This document shows, piece after piece, positions 1 through 9,425 of a stretch of DNA of 64,000 nt; the stretch's first letter is position 1, and the number at the start of each line of letters is the position of its first letter. The position numbers and the translations under genes were made by a program. Origin of the DNA: Streptomyces sp. PH10-H1 (GTDB lineage Bacteria > Actinomycetota > Actinomycetes > Streptomycetales > Streptomycetaceae). Under the pieces are notes generated by a model. It ran no database searches. It was not told the DNA's origin and was given only the letters and a program-made list of their open reading frames with translations. The stretch spans positions 1 through 64,000 of the forward strand of contig NZ_JASISZ010000048.1 in assembly GCF_030063355.1 (NCBI RefSeq), given 5' to 3'.

Positions 1-262
1 CGCCGCCTACGGGACGGACGAGCTGGCCGCGCACGTACTGCACGCGCTGCGCGACCGCAGCGGCTGCCTGATGCGCAACCACGGCACCCTCGTGTACGGC
101 GACACCCTGGAGCAGGCGTACGACCGTACGGCGCAGCTGGAGTGGATGTGCCGGGTCTGGCTCACCGCGAGCTCCGTACCCGGCCTGACGCCCGCCCTGC
201 TGTCGGACGCCGAACTGGACGAGGCGGGCGAGCGGCTGCGCGGCTACGGCCAGCCCGGCTGA
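1..262 (+). CDS. Class II aldolase/adducin family protein, C-terminal part
   Basis: The reading frame is open from the window edge (frame of base 2) to a TGA at 260-262, so only about 87 C-terminal residues are present. The segment MRNHGTLVYG matches the conserved NHG-x-L-x-x-G stretch of class II (fuculose-phosphate-type, zinc-dependent) aldolases, and the following helix (LEQAYDRTAQLEWMCRVW) fits the family C-terminus. The family cleaves or epimerises sugar phosphates such as fuculose-1-phosphate. The substrate cannot be told from this fragment, and the zinc-binding histidine cluster lies upstream of the window. Confidence 0.75.
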   Translation, partial: AAYGTDELAAHVLHALRDRSGCLMRNHGTLVYGDTLEQAYDRTAQLEWMCRVWLTASSVPGLTPALLSDAELDEAGERLRGYGQPG

Positions 263-383
263 CCGCGGCCGCCGAGGGCGCCGGCCCGGCCACTCCGACC
301 CCGCGCCGCCCGCGCCCGACCCGGTCGGCCGCCGCCCACTGGCCGCATCGCCGCGCGGTGCCGACACTGGAACGGAGATGCGT

Positions 384-1493
384 ATGCGAACCGTGGCGGC
401 CGTGGCCGCCACCACCGTGCTCGGTGCCGGGGCGGTCGCTGTGGCGGCCGGACGGTACGTGTCCGACCTCGCCCTGAAACCGTCCGTGGACGGCCCGGAA
501 CCGGACGAGCGGCTCACCGTCCACGCCACCGCGCCGGGACAGGTCACCCTGACCCGGAGCCTGGGCTCGCTGCGGCCCGGGGTCTACGGGCTGGCCGGCG
601 ACGGCGTGCACGCCGCGGTCGGCGAGGTGCTGTGGACGACGCCCGACACGGTGGCCCGGCGGCTGGAGCGCGTGTACCGCGGCGCCCTCGACCCCGGCAC
701 CCAGGTCCGGATGACGGCCCAGGTCCACGCGGGCGACCCGCGCGACGCCCTCGGCCTGGACCACGCGGAGGTCGCCGTGCCCGGCGAACTCGGCCCGCTG
801 CCCGCCTGGTTCGTGCCCGCCGCCCGCGACACCTGGGTGATCACCGTGCACGGCCTCGGCGCGACCCGGGAACTCCCCCTCAACGTCCTGCCGGCCCTGC
901 ACCGCCACCGGTTCCCGGTGCTCGACCTCGCCTACCGCAACGACCCAGGCGCCCCGGCCTCGCCCGACGGACTCGGGCACCTCGGCGACACCGAGTGGCG
1001 CGACCTCGACGCGGCGATGAAGTACGCCGTGCGGTACGGCGCCCGGCGGCTCGTGCTCTACGGGTGGTCCACGGGCGCGACCATGGCGCTGCGCGCCGCC
1101 GACCACTCCGCCCTCCGGGACCGGATCAGCGGGCTGATCCTCGATTCACCCGTCCTCGACTGGAAGTCGGCGGTCCGCGCCGCGGCGTCCTCGCACGGCG
1201 TTCCCGGCGCGCTGGTGCCGCTCGGCATCCGCGCCGCGGAGGGCCGCACCGGGCTGCATGCGGAACGCATCGCGGACGCCGCTGACCCCAGCCGGCTGAC
1301 CGTCCCCACCCTGGTCTTCCACGGCCCGGACGACACCCTCTCCTCCTGGTCAGGCTCCCGCGAACTCGCGGCGATCCGGCCCGACCTGGTCACCCTTCAC
1401 ACCGTCCCCGGCGCCTCCCACGGCGCTATGTGGAACGCGGACCAGGCCTCGTACGAAGAGGCGCTGCGCCGCTTCCTGACCCCCCTGATGTAG
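384..1493 (+). CDS. Alpha/beta hydrolase, membrane-anchored or secreted
   Basis: This is a 369-residue protein with an N-terminal hydrophobic segment (TVAAVAATTVLGAGAVAVAAG) that acts as signal or anchor, so the hydrolase domain is probably extracytoplasmic. The nucleophile elbow is GWSTG (Ser about residue 229). Asp lies in FHGPDDT (about 315) and His in GASHGAMW (about 344), completing a Ser-Asp-His triad. An in-frame ATG lies 6 bases upstream at 378, but GGAG at 374-377 overlaps it and is well spaced for 384, so 384 was chosen. The family hydrolyses esters, amides or peptides; the substrate is unknown. It stands alone downstream of the aldolase. Confidence 0.8.
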   Translation: MRTVAAVAATTVLGAGAVAVAAGRYVSDLALKPSVDGPEPDERLTVHATAPGQVTLTRSLGSLRPGVYGLAGDGVHAAVGEVLWTTPDTVARRLERVYRGALDPGTQVRMTAQVHAGDPRDALGLDHAEVAVPGELGPLPAWFVPAARDTWVITVHGLGATRELPLNVLPALHRHRFPVLDLAYRNDPGAPASPDGLGHLGDTEWRDLDAAMKYAVRYGARRLVLYGWSTGATMALRAADHSALRDRISGLILDSPVLDWKSAVRAAASSHGVPGALVPLGIRAAEGRTGLHAERIADAADPSRLTVPTLVFHGPDDTLSSWSGSRELAAIRPDLVTLHTVPGASHGAMWNADQASYEEALRRFLTPLM

Positions 1494-1582
1494 CCCGCGG
1501 CACGGCAGGCCGCACGGAGGGTACGGGGCGCCGCCCCGGGGCGCGTTTGGGATTCTGGGGGCTCACCCGGGAGACTGCTCCA

Positions 1583-2968
1583 GTGACGTCCCGTACTTCG
1601 CGAGACACTCCGCTCCGCCTTGTCCCCCGACGACCTTCCCTGGCCTTCGCCGTGGGGGGCCCCGCCGCCCGCCCTACGGCGACAGCGCGGCGCTCCCGCC
1701 CGCCGAGGCCGCCCGAGGGCACTCCCGCGCTGTCCGAGCTCGCGCGCCAGGCGCGTGCCGAACTCGCCGACACGGTCCGCCTCGCGCGATGGGCCGAGGC
1801 GGGGCCCGGCACCGCAGGACCGACCGGGATACTTCCCGAGCCCGATGTCCAGCAGGCGGCGGCCGACCTGGAGTTGACGGACCGGCAGATCCGGGCGGCC
1901 TGGGACCGGGCCCGGCTCGCCGGCCTGATCGAGCTGCACCAGGGGGCCGCCCGCCCCGGCTGGCGGCTGCGCGCCTGGGACCGCGACAACACCGCCGTCC
2001 TGCGCGGCTGGGTCGCGCTCTTCGACGCCTGGTCCCTCGCGCATCCCCCCGGCGATGCCGGGGCCGACCCCTCACTGGTGGCCGAGGTCGTCGAGGCCAC
2101 GCCCCAGCTGCTGTCCTTCCTCCACCTCTCCTCGGGCCCGGTACCCGTCGACAGTCTCCTGGACCTGCTGCGCCAGCGGGTGGCGGAGCTGCGGACCGAA
2201 CGGCACGAGCCGCCCGCCGACGGCGCCCACGACCCGCTGCCCGCGCTCCTGGACTGGGTGCTCGACGCCGTCGCCGGGGTCGGGGCGCTGCACCCGCGCG
2301 ACACCGGGGCGGACACCCGGGAGGCCGCGCTCACCCCGCTCGGCAACTGGGCGGTGTGGGTCAAGCTGGAACAGATCTGCGTGGCCGCCCAGGGCCCGGC
2401 CGGCCATATCGAGCAGTCCGCCGAGAAGATGCTGCGGGCCTGCGCGCGGCTGTCCCCCGGCCCGGCCCGCGCCGAGTACCGGGCCTGGCTCGCCGCCCGG
2501 CCCGTCGGCCTGGCCGTCGCCGAACTGCTGGAGACCGCCCGCGGTGAGGACGCGCTGCTGCGCGGCCTCGCCTTCGAGGCGCTCCGGGTGGTCGGCCCGC
2601 CCGCCGAGCCGGTCGTACGCGCCGCCTCGGGCGAGCCGACGCTGCGCCCGTACGCGCTGCTGTGGCTGGCCGAGCAGGACGGCGACGACCCCGAGGCCGT
2701 CGCCGGGCTGCTGACCCGCGAGGAGACGGCCTGGCTGTGGGTGGACACGGCCGCGGCGGTCGCCGACCACGGCGAGGGTCAGCTGCTCGTCAGCCATCTC
2801 GACGCGGCGGTGCAGGGTTCCGTGCGGGCGCTGCTGGAGGAGATCCGCGGTGCGGGGCACCCCCGCACCGTCCAGGTGCTGGTGGCGCTGGCCGCCGCGC
2901 ATCCGGACCCGGCGGTGGCCAAGGCCGTACGCCGAGCGGCGTTCCAGGTGCACACCGGCGGAGCCTGA
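1583..2968 (+). CDS. Conserved hypothetical protein with N-terminal helix-turn-helix-like segment
   Basis: This is a 461-residue protein, read from GTG at 1583 with GGGAG at 1569-1573 nine bases upstream. The frame is open further back to 1430, but that part overlaps the hydrolase gene and lacks a ribosome site. Residues about 45-120 (ILPEPDVQQAAADLELTDRQ... RLAGLIEL) resemble a winged or plain helix-turn-helix. The C-terminal half is leucine/alanine-rich helices with a repeat-like rhythm (LLRGLAFEALRVVG, YALLWLAEQDGDD) that may form HEAT-like repeats. I do not recognise the family. No signal peptide or membrane segment is seen, so a cytoplasmic regulatory or scaffold role is possible. Confidence 0.7.
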   Translation: MTSRTSRDTPLRLVPRRPSLAFAVGGPAARPTATARRSRPPRPPEGTPALSELARQARAELADTVRLARWAEAGPGTAGPTGILPEPDVQQAAADLELTDRQIRAAWDRARLAGLIELHQGAARPGWRLRAWDRDNTAVLRGWVALFDAWSLAHPPGDAGADPSLVAEVVEATPQLLSFLHLSSGPVPVDSLLDLLRQRVAELRTERHEPPADGAHDPLPALLDWVLDAVAGVGALHPRDTGADTREAALTPLGNWAVWVKLEQICVAAQGPAGHIEQSAEKMLRACARLSPGPARAEYRAWLAARPVGLAVAELLETARGEDALLRGLAFEALRVVGPPAEPVVRAASGEPTLRPYALLWLAEQDGDDPEAVAGLLTREETAWLWVDTAAAVADHGEGQLLVSHLDAAVQGSVRALLEEIRGAGHPRTVQVLVALAAAHPDPAVAKAVRRAAFQVHTGGA

Positions 2969-2971
2969 GCC

Positions 2972-3022
2972 GGTTCGTCCTCGAGCTCCCCGGCTACCCC
3001 TGGGTGAGTTCGAGGACGAACC
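2972..3022 (+). terminator. Stem-loop terminator after the hypothetical gene
   Basis: A 17-base stem (2972-2988 with 3006-3022, one G/T mismatch) with a 17-base loop begins 3 bases after the stop of the preceding gene. There is no T-tract, as usual for Streptomyces terminators. The MITE-like element begins 4 bases further on. Confidence 0.65.
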
Positions 3023-3026
3023 ATCC

Positions 3027-3190
3027 AGGCCCTGTCCGGGCGATCATGAACGGCCCCTTCGCCGCTAGGCACGGCACCTCGCGGCGTTGCCGAAAAGCCC
3101 ACAGGAAACCACCCTGCGGGCATTCCGGCGCCTTGCGAGGCACGGCACCAGACGACGCCTGTACCGCCCATGATCGCCCGGACAGGGCCT
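3027..3190. mobile_element. MITE-like element, copy 1 (164 bp)
   Basis: The ends are inverted repeats: the left end starts AGGCCCTGTCCGGGCGATCA and the right end is its complement, perfect over 22 bases (3027-3048 and 3169-3190). The interior carries no credible gene. It shares blocks with the second copy at 4270-4507, for example GCACGGC-(A/G)-CCTCGC near the left and TCCGGCGCCTTGCGA near the right, so the two are members of one family rather than chance hairpins. The stop codon of the zinc peptidase on the minus strand lies across the right terminus. No transposase is present, so mobility would have to be in trans. Confidence 0.7.
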
Positions 3191-4112
3191 AGCCGAAGGT
3201 GTCGCAGCGCGCCATGTCACCGGTCTGCAGACCGGTGGTGAACCACTGCTGCCGCTGGAAGGACGAGCCGTGCGTCCAGTTGTCCGGGGTCACCCGGCCC
3301 TGCGCGCGGGACTGGATCGCGTCGTCGCCGACCGCCGCCGCCGCGTCCAGGCCGCGGGCGATGTCGTCCGGCGTCACCGCGGTGATCAGCGGGCTGCCGG
3401 TGGCCGGGTTGATGGTCATCGTGGCGTTCTTCGACCACAGACCGGCGTAGCAGTCCGCCTGCAGTTCGACCCGTACCGACTTGCTGGTGACCCCGGTGCG
3501 CCCGTCCTGGGCTGCACGCAGCGTCCCCATCAGGTTCTGCACATGGTGTCCGTACTCATGGGCCACCACATAGCTCTCCGCGAACGGCCCGCCCTCGGCG
3601 CCGAACTGGGTCTGCAGCGGGGTGAAGAAGTTCAGGTCGATGTAGACCTTGCGGTCGACGGGGCAGTAGAACGGCCCGGTCCGCGGATCGGCGTTCCCGC
3701 AGCCGGTGCGCAGCGGCCGGTCGAAGAAGACGGTCGGCGCGGCCTGATACGTGCCGCCGCGCTGCCGGAACTCGTTCGTCCAGTAAGCCTGGACGCTGTT
3801 GACCACCGCGACGATCCGGCACTGCTCCTGGGTGTTGGCGTCCCGGCCGGTGGCGCAGCTCTGTGCCAGGCCGCCGGCCGTGCCGGTGCGTGGCGAGGTG
3901 TCCGTGGAGTTGCCGGTGAGGCCCATCTGGTTGGGGCTGATGCCCAGGACGAGTCCGATGACGAGCACGATCAGACCGACGATGCCGCCGCCGATCATCT
4001 TGCCGCTGGGGGCGCCACCGCCGCCGCCGGACGAACCGCCGCCGGGCGAGCCGCCACCGCGCTGGTCCTGCACCTGTGAGGTGTCCAGTTCCGCGTTGTC
4101 GTCGAACTGCAT
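3189..4112 (-). CDS. Neutral zinc metallopeptidase (YpfJ/KPN_02809 family), membrane-anchored
   Basis: This is a 307-residue protein. It has a short acidic N-terminus, then a Gly/Ser-rich linker, then one membrane helix (about residues 39-58), then an extracellular domain. HEYGHH at 185-190 is the zinc-binding HExxH motif, and Glu in VELQADCYAGLW (about 217) is the likely third ligand. Cysteines (86, 98, 138, 150) could form disulfides outside the cell. This family is widespread in bacteria but its substrate is not established. The gene stands alone, and its stop codon falls in the end of the upstream-lying MITE-like element, so its last residues may have been altered by that insertion. Confidence 0.85.
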   Translation of the reverse strand: MQFDDNAELDTSQVQDQRGGGSPGGGSSGGGGGAPSGKMIGGGIVGLIVLVIGLVLGISPNQMGLTGNSTDTSPRTGTAGGLAQSCATGRDANTQEQCRIVAVVNSVQAYWTNEFRQRGGTYQAAPTVFFDRPLRTGCGNADPRTGPFYCPVDRKVYIDLNFFTPLQTQFGAEGGPFAESYVVAHEYGHHVQNLMGTLRAAQDGRTGVTSKSVRVELQADCYAGLWSKNATMTINPATGSPLITAVTPDDIARGLDAAAAVGDDAIQSRAQGRVTPDNWTHGSSFQRQQWFTTGLQTGDMARCDTFG

Positions 4113-4269
4113 ACGTCGAGTATGGGTGATTTACCCCACACCGGCCCGCTCGAGGCGCCTGCAGGCGGTGGTCTCGCCGCCAGGACCGAACGGGCGAAGC
4201 CCGCCCGGTGCCGCCCCGTGTCGCCCGGCGGGCCGCCCGCCCCCGGCTACCGTCACGCCACATGTCCCC

Positions 4270-4507
4270 CAGGGCCTGTCCGGCCGATCATGAACGGCCC
4301 CCCCGCCGCCTGGCACGGCGCCTCGCTGCACTCCGCTTCGCTCCGTCTTTTCGGGACACGCCTTCGGAGAAAAGCTGCCGAAACACCCGAATTCAACCGC
4401 GTATGCGGGTGCTCCGGCGCCTTGCGATCCACCGCACCAGAAAGGGGGCACCTCCCAGCGGTAGCTGGGGGCGCCTGGACCGCCCATGATCGGCCGGACA
4501 GGCCCTG
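4270..4507. mobile_element. MITE-like element, copy 2 (238 bp)
   Basis: The terminal inverted repeats read CAGGGCCTGTCCGGCCGATC at the left and its complement at the right, perfect over 23 bases (4270-4292 and 4485-4507). They differ from copy 1 by only a couple of bases, and the interior shares several blocks with it (see 3027-3190) but is about 74 bp longer. There is no transposase gene. The right terminus contains the ATG from which the downstream secreted-protein frame is read, and no promoter or ribosome site of that gene survives upstream. Confidence 0.7.
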
Positions 4508-5151
4508 GCGCGCGCCGCCTCCTGCCCGTCGCCGCTCTGCTGGTGGCTCTCCCGCTGGCCCTCGCCGCCCACCGGATCCGGCCCGCCGCCTTCGGCGACC
4601 TCGTCACACCGCGCCCGGCCGCCGCGGCCCCGGCCCCGCACCTCCTGGAGGGGCGGGCGGTGACGGCGCGGCGCTGGACGTACACCAGGACCGGCAGCAG
4701 CCCGCTGGCCGCGCGTGCCTTCGCCGACCACGCCGTCGTCCTGTGGGAGGACGGCCTCGTCACCGACAGCTCGCTGCGCGGCGGCCGGGTGCGCTGGCAC
4801 CGGGCCATTCCCGGGGCGGCCGGCTGGCTCGCCCGCCCCGAGGGCCGTGGGGGCCAGGGCGTGCTGCAGCCGCTCGGCCGGGACGGCCGGATGATCGCCG
4901 TGGTGACCCCGCAGCGGATCGCGGGCTACCGCGCGGCCGACGGAGACCTGCGGTGGGTGCTGCCCGCGCGGCCCGGCTGCGCCTTCCAGCCCTCCCGCGC
5001 GGTACTCAGGGGCTCCGCCGCCGTCGTCGCCCAGCCGTGCGCGGACCCCCGTGCAGCGTGGACCAGCGAACTGATCGCGGTCGACGGTCTCGGCCGGGTC
5101 GCACCGGACCGCACTCCCCTGGGAAACAAGCGGCTTGCCACACCCCGGTAG
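4486..5151 (+). CDS. Secreted or membrane-anchored PQQ-like (beta-propeller-type) hypothetical protein, 5' end rebuilt by the MITE
   Basis: This is a 221-residue frame. It starts at an ATG inside the right inverted repeat of the adjacent MITE-like element. No ribosome site is well spaced there (nearest G-run at 4466-4471), so the native start was probably displaced and the gene may be 5'-truncated or silent. A hydrophobic segment (LLPVAALLVALPLALAAH) gives a signal or anchor. The body has short strand-like motifs (VVLWEDGLVTDSSLRGGRVRW, IAGYRAADGDLRW) typical of PQQ/quinoprotein-like repeats. A 7-residue ORF and the ABC-F gene follow. Function is unknown. Confidence 0.5.
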   Translation: MIGRTGPGARRLLPVAALLVALPLALAAHRIRPAAFGDLVTPRPAAAAPAPHLLEGRAVTARRWTYTRTGSSPLAARAFADHAVVLWEDGLVTDSSLRGGRVRWHRAIPGAAGWLARPEGRGGQGVLQPLGRDGRMIAVVTPQRIAGYRAADGDLRWVLPARPGCAFQPSRAVLRGSAAVVAQPCADPRAAWTSELIAVDGLGRVAPDRTPLGNKRLATPR

Positions 5152-5154
5152 ACT
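5149..5154 (+). promoter_or_regulatory. -10 box (TAGACT) of the ABC-F leader transcript
   Basis: TAGACT lies 7 bases before the ATG at 5162, the spacing that puts the transcript start on the ATG itself (leaderless). It sits at the end of the preceding frame. No good -35 was recognised at 17-18 bases. Confidence 0.45.
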
Positions 5155-5161
5155 GGCCGGT

Positions 5162-5185
5162 ATGGCAGTCCCTCTCGTTCATTAG
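5162..5185 (+). CDS. Seven-residue leader peptide (MAVPLVH) upstream of ABC-F
   Basis: ATG at 5162 followed by six codons and TAG gives MAVPLVH. It has no ribosome site but starts 7 bases after a TAGACT -10 box, so it would be translated leaderless as the first event on the transcript. The ABC-F start is 64 bases beyond its stop. Short peptides before ABC-F genes in other bacteria act as ribosome-stalling sensors that open the downstream gene; that role is inferred here. The ORF could also be accidental given its length. Confidence 0.4.
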   Translation: MAVPLVH

Positions 5186-5248
5186 CCGGCGGCGTACGAC
5201 CTCCCCGCGCCCCTTTCTGTCGTTCGCCATGCCCTGGAGCTTTTTCCC

Positions 5249-6847
<1,599 letters not shown>

Positions 6848-6873
6848 CCGCCCCGGCGATCACCCGGCCCTGG

Positions 6874-6905
6874 TCACTTCGCCTGATCACTTCGCCTGAT
6901 CACTT
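6874..6905. repeat. 13-bp direct repeat, two and a half copies
   Basis: TCACTTCGCCTGA occurs at 6874-6886 and 6887-6899, and a partial third copy (TCACTT) follows. It lies just after the ABC-F stop. It has no evident coding role. Confidence 0.6.
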
Positions 6906-6955
6906 GGCAATGGATCATTCGGCCCATGGGTGATCCATCATCTGTGTGAGACGAG

Positions 6956-6988
6956 CTCATACCGTGCCACCGGGTGGCACGGCATGAG
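6956..6988 (+). terminator. Stem-loop terminator between ABC-F and the HTH gene
   Basis: CTCATACCGTGCCAC (6956-6970) pairs with 6974-6988 with a single mismatch and a 3-base loop. It ends the ABC-F transcript about 110 bases after its stop. The wider 6848-7245 interval contains only this hairpin, the 13-bp repeats and a 7-base inverted repeat TGGATCA/TGATCCA (6911-6937). Confidence 0.6.
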
Positions 6989-7245
6989 CGTCGCTCCGAG
7001 TCGATCAGTGGCGTGACGTCGGCAAACTCCTTACCGACCATGGATGACCTGCCACTTTTCTCAGCGCTCGGACGAGTGTCCGGAAACTACCGGACAGAAT
7101 TCGGGATCTTCGCGCCCCGCACGGCCGCCGCAAAAAGGTCCCCGGTTCAAATGTTGTCGTACGGACCTTGCCGAATGGGTGGCCAGGAAGCCGCCTAGGG
7201 GTGATCATGAGAGTCCAAGAGCGCACTTCCCTAGAGGAGGCACGG

Positions 7246-7467
7246 GTGGCCGAGACTCTGAAGAAGGGCAGCCGGGTAACCGGCGCCGCGCGCGAGAAGC
7301 TCGCGGCAGACCTGAAGAAGAAGTACGACTCCGGTGCGAGCATCCGGGCGTTGGCCGAAGAGACCGGCCGCTCCTACGGATTCGTGCACCGGATGCTCAG
7401 CGAGTCCGGCGTGACCCTGCGCGGTCGCGGCGGAGCAACACGAGGCAAGAAAGCCGCTTCGGCCTGA
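7246..7467 (+). CDS. Small helix-turn-helix DNA-binding protein
   Basis: This is a 73-residue, very basic protein. GTG at 7246 is preceded by GAGGAGG at 7234-7240; an in-frame ATG further up lacks such a site. The central SIRALAEETGRSYGFVHRMLSE is a clear helix-turn-helix of the resolvase/Hin C-terminal kind. A Gly/Arg/Lys-rich tail (LRGRGGATRGKKAASA) could bind DNA non-specifically, giving a nucleoid-protein look. The start region is lysine-rich (KKGSRVTGAAREKLAADLKKK). It stands alone with a long upstream region, consistent with its own regulation. Confidence 0.8.
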   Translation: MAETLKKGSRVTGAAREKLAADLKKKYDSGASIRALAEETGRSYGFVHRMLSESGVTLRGRGGATRGKKAASA

Positions 7468-7582
7468 CGGGCAGGGCATCCCCGGTGACCCGGTTTCTGT
7501 AGCGTGCCACCCGGCCGTCGTCTGTGCCGACCGGGTGGTTACTCTTCGGTAATCCAATCCGTGGTTCGCTCGGAGGTGCCCG

Positions 7583-8374
7583 ATGCCCGACCCCACCGTG
7601 CTGCTCGAGCGTGACGGAGTACGGCTCACCGCCGATGACTCCGTCGCGACCGTCACACTGTGCAATCCGGCCAAGCGCAATGTCCAGTCGCCCGCCCTGT
7701 GGCGAGCACTGGCGGAAGCCGGCCGGCTCCTGCCGGGCAGTGTGCGGGTCGTTGTGCTCCGCGGTGAAGGACAGTCCTTCTCCGCCGGGCTCGACCGGCA
7801 GGCGTTCACGCCCGAGGGCTTCGACGGCGAGCCGTCGTTCATCGACCTCGCGCGCGGTTCCGAGAAGCAGCTCGACGCGACCATCTCCGAGTACCAGGAA
7901 GCATTCACCTGGTGGCGGCGTACCGACATCGTGAGCATCGCCGCCGTACAGGGCCATGCGATCGGTGCCGGCTTCCAGCTCGCCCTCGCCTGCGATCTGC
8001 GGGTGTGCGCGGACGACGCGCAGTTCGCCATGCGCGAGACCAGTCTCGGACTGGTTCCCGACCTCACCGGCACCAAGCCGCTGGTCGAGCTCGTCGGCTA
8101 TGCGCGGGCCCTGGAGATCTGCGCCACCGGGCGCTTCGTCCACGGTTCCGAGGCCGAGCGCCTCGGCCTCGCCAATCTGGTCGTCCCGGGCGCCGAGCTG
8201 GACGCCACGGTCCAGGACCTCACCGTCGCGCTGCTCGCGGCACCCCGTGACGCCGTCATCGAGACCAAGGCCCTGCTGCGGGAGGCCGCCGGCCGCTCCC
8301 ACGAGGACCAGCGCGCCGCCGAACGCGCCGCCCAGGGCCGCCGGCTGCGCGACCTCGCCGGAGTGGGCGAGTAG
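7583..8374 (+). CDS. Enoyl-CoA hydratase/isomerase family protein
   Basis: This is a 263-residue crotonase-fold protein. It has a good ribosome site (CGGAGG, 7571-7576) before the ATG. LRGEGQSFSAGLD and IAAVQGHAIGAGFQLALACDLRVCADDAQFAMRE are the CoA-binding and oxyanion-hole stretches. Glu is present near the active-site helix (RETSLGLVPDLTGTKPL), but the usual GIIP variant is GLVP. It hydrates or isomerises acyl-CoA in fatty-acid or aromatic breakdown. The gene stands alone between an HTH gene and the convergent Asp23-like gene, giving no pathway hint. Confidence 0.85.
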   Translation: MPDPTVLLERDGVRLTADDSVATVTLCNPAKRNVQSPALWRALAEAGRLLPGSVRVVVLRGEGQSFSAGLDRQAFTPEGFDGEPSFIDLARGSEKQLDATISEYQEAFTWWRRTDIVSIAAVQGHAIGAGFQLALACDLRVCADDAQFAMRETSLGLVPDLTGTKPLVELVGYARALEICATGRFVHGSEAERLGLANLVVPGAELDATVQDLTVALLAAPRDAVIETKALLREAAGRSHEDQRAAERAAQGRRLRDLAGVGE

Positions 8375-8377
8375 TTC

Positions 8378-8421
8378 CGTCCGGTCGGACCCCGTCCGGT
8401 CAGACCCCCGTCCGGTCGGAT
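8378..8421. repeat. Three imperfect copies of CGTCCGGTCGGAC
   Basis: Copies lie at 8378-8390, 8393-8405 (one change) and 8409-8421, at 15-16 base spacing, between two convergent genes. They may act together as a loose terminator region; no single strong hairpin is seen. Confidence 0.45.
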
Positions 8422-8429
8422 CGCGTCCG

Positions 8430-9290
8430 TCATCCGAAGGCCGTGACCACCACGGCTGCCGTGACGGCGCCGGGGGCTCCGGGTTCCGCGGCCTTCGTGA
8501 CCGCCTCGCCCACCGCGCGGGCCACATCCAGCGCGCGGTGGCCGGGGACGACGGAGATCTTCACCCGGACCTCCCGGCCGGGCGGATCCCCGACGTCGGC
8601 CGTACGGATCCCGGACGTGAAGCCGCCGAGCCGCGAGGTCACCCGGGCGACGCCCGGCACCATGAGCGCGGCGATTATCACGTCACCGCCGGCCGTCCCC
8701 GGCACGGCGTCCGGCGCGTTCTGACCCGCTCTGTCCCTGTCCCCGTCCGCGGTGGGTACGGGGACGGGACCCTGGTCATGCGGCGCCCCGGGCTCCAGCA
8801 GCCCGCTGACCTCGAGGTCCACCGAGGTGACGGCCAGGCCCAGCAGATCGTGGGCCGCGTCCCACAGAGCCGCCCGCAACCGGTCCGCGACGGCCGGCAG
8901 CGGCCGGTCGGCGGCGGCCGCGAAATCCGCGGTCACACACAGCGGGCCGTGCGGCACCGCGCTCGGCGGAGTGGCCGCCGGGGCTTGGCTGGACCGCGCC
9001 ACCGCGCCCGGCGCCACGTCCGCCACTGGGTCCGTCACCGCGTCAGGTTCCGCGTCCGGCGTCACGTCAGGATCCGCGTCCGGCTCCGGGATGTACGGAG
9101 CCGCGTCCTGTTCCGGGCCGATGCGCAGTGCGCCGAGCCGTATGCCCGTGAGCCCCGCCACCGCTCCCCGCAGCGCGTCGGCGGCGGCGCGTTCGGTGAT
9201 CCAGGCGGCGTCGGCCGCCCCGCCGAGCGGCAGCAGCCGGCCGAACGCGATCTGCTCCCGTACCGCCTGCGCCAATCGGTCCACAGCCAC
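8430..9290 (-). CDS. Asp23/Gls24-like envelope stress protein, divergent from the main cluster
   Basis: This is a 286-residue protein, read from GTG at 9290 (GGAGG 8 bases upstream); the much longer open frame upstream is antisense to the next gene. It has an N-terminal segment (VDRLAQAVREQIAFGRLLPLGGAADAAW), a central acidic D-P-rich stretch (EPDADPDVTPDAEPDAV...), then a region with Asp23-like strands (ALMVPGVARVTSRLGGF..., VRVKISVVPGHRALDVARAVGEAVTKA). It probably acts with the divergently transcribed Asp23 genes at 9426-11810. Assignment to the family is moderate, since only the C-terminal third looks convincing. Confidence 0.65.
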   Translation of the reverse strand: MAVDRLAQAVREQIAFGRLLPLGGAADAAWITERAAADALRGAVAGLTGIRLGALRIGPEQDAAPYIPEPDADPDVTPDAEPDAVTDPVADVAPGAVARSSQAPAATPPSAVPHGPLCVTADFAAAADRPLPAVADRLRAALWDAAHDLLGLAVTSVDLEVSGLLEPGAPHDQGPVPVPTADGDRDRAGQNAPDAVPGTAGGDVIIAALMVPGVARVTSRLGGFTSGIRTADVGDPPGREVRVKISVVPGHRALDVARAVGEAVTKAAEPGAPGAVTAAVVVTAFG

Positions 9291-9425
9291 CGTTCCCGCC
9301 TCCGTCTCCTCGCGCCACCCGAATGGCGGTCCGCTGTACGTTTCCTGACCGCATCTCCGCAGCGCGGCCGGGCATGCGCACATAGTGTGGTGCACGGAGC
9401 AGCCCAGACGAAGGGACGACTCGCG

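Noticed and set aside
1426..2748. 440-residue minus-strand frame over the hypothetical gene
   Set aside because: Its composition is Ser/Arg/Ala low-complexity typical of shadow frames; the plus-strand frame has a ribosome site and normal bias.
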